Below, piece by piece: positions 63,243-64,000 of a stretch of DNA of 64,000 nt. Made by a program: the position numbers and the translations under genes. This DNA is from Oncomelania hupensis. Lineage: Eukaryota; Mollusca; Gastropoda; Littorinimorpha; Pomatiopsidae. A model generated the notes under the pieces. That model saw only the letters and a list, made by a program, of their open reading frames with translations. It was not told the DNA's origin and ran no database searches. The number at the start of each line of letters is the position of its first letter. Position 1 is the first letter of the stretch. The stretch lies in the NCBI GenBank assembly GCA_036898135.1, contig CM072514.1:12202824-12266823 (forward strand). Reading direction: 5' to 3'.

Positions 63243-64000
63243 ATCAAATATTACAAAGGAATTGATAACGTCATCGTCAGTTATCATCTTCTGATGTGGT
63301 TGGTTTTTTCTTCAAAATTTAAATTTCAAAAATAAATCTTGAATTCTGGCCTGTTTTCTCTAAAAACGTCGTTAGTTTCACAGGTCTTCGAGCTTCAAGA
63401 AATTGCTAGAGTTTCCTGTTTTATTTGGCCTTATTATTGAGTTTTGTTTTTATGTAGAACTTATTTCAATTTCTTTAAACATTATTTTTGTGACACCCTT
63501 TTGGATTACTTTTACTAAAAACAAACAACCCCCCCCCCCTCCCCCCCCCAAAAAAAAAAATCAATTCCATTGACTTTAAGTACAATTACTTCAAGATTTA
63601 ACTGTTTCCGTTGTTCAGCAGATGTTTGTTTCACATCTGTAGGGCAGACTTTTTGCTTGTCATATAATAGCAGGGTATAAACCCAATTTGTACGGTTCGA
63701 TTATTGCCAACAAACATTCAAGTGAACACACACACAAATTAAAATAATAATCTTCAAGTATGGAAATGACTCTCCCTCTTCCATTCATTCATTCATTCTA
63801 TCTCTCTCCTTTTTTTTTTGCCACAAGCACACACATACCACACATGCACGCTTTCACTTGCACTTAATGCCTGATGTTAATGTTTAGAGTATTTGTCTTT
63901 TCTTTTTAAAAAAACAATTAAAATACCATAAAGTAAAACACTTATTTCACTACAAAGTGAAATGGTGCTGAGGTCATCCAACACATACCACAGTTACAAA
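63243..64000. other. AT-rich, nothing recognised
   Basis: C-run and A-run near 63530-63560 and a pyrimidine-rich stretch near 63770-63820. No supported gene. Confidence 0.4.

Overview
The window looks like a nuclear genome segment from a marine invertebrate, most plausibly a protostome such as a gastropod mollusc. That assignment is inferred from the style of the repeats (tRNA-headed SINEs, CR1/Jockey-like LINE pieces, PIF/Harbinger, long ATT/AAT microsatellites), not from a marker gene. Genes have small exons in long introns filled with repeats, GT-AG splice sites are common, and there is no sign of bacterial gene organisation.

The main host gene is on the minus strand from 34371 to 7462. 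I can join 13 exons with matching phases and GT-AG borders into one 479-codon reading frame. It encodes an N-terminal transmembrane segment, a degenerate protein-kinase fold of the PXK/MONaKA/Slob (slowpoke-binding protein) type, a polyproline stretch and a C-terminal WH2 actin-binding motif. Its introns hold most of the mobile elements in the left half: six copies of one LINE family with a GGATA tail, a Jockey-like LINE, a MULE-like element with long inverted ends, a 192-bp MITE, a 64-bp minisatellite and a 33/66-bp minisatellite.

The region 34.4-42.5 kb is a divergent promoter-like area, a short four-exon plus-strand model (35175-37899), and a decayed PIF/Harbinger transposon (MSANT/Myb-like gene plus broken DDE transposase). 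From 42.6 to 44.7 kb come TIR elements carrying telomere-like TTAGGG repeats, a near-perfect foldback, and a retroposon. From 44.7 to 50.9 kb the DNA is mostly simple repeat and AT-rich non-coding sequence. At 50948-51801 are the last two clear exons of an unrecognised minus-strand gene with a possible CARD-like end. From 52 to 54.6 kb is a nest of a CR1-like LINE end, tandemly duplicated SINEs and the third 192-bp MITE. A THAP-domain exon at 56.9-57.6 kb is broken by two frameshifts and a SINE insertion. At 58.1-59.25 kb a retroposon is nested inside an older copy of itself. The rest to 64 kb is AT-rich, largely unique and non-coding as far as I can see.

The most informative results are the complete transmembrane pseudokinase-WH2 gene model and several mobile families defined here by their own target-site duplications: a ~700-bp retroposon (11-13 bp), a 192-bp MITE (4 bp) and a 3.6-kb long-TIR element (9 bp). 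Splice models are by eye and need transcript support.
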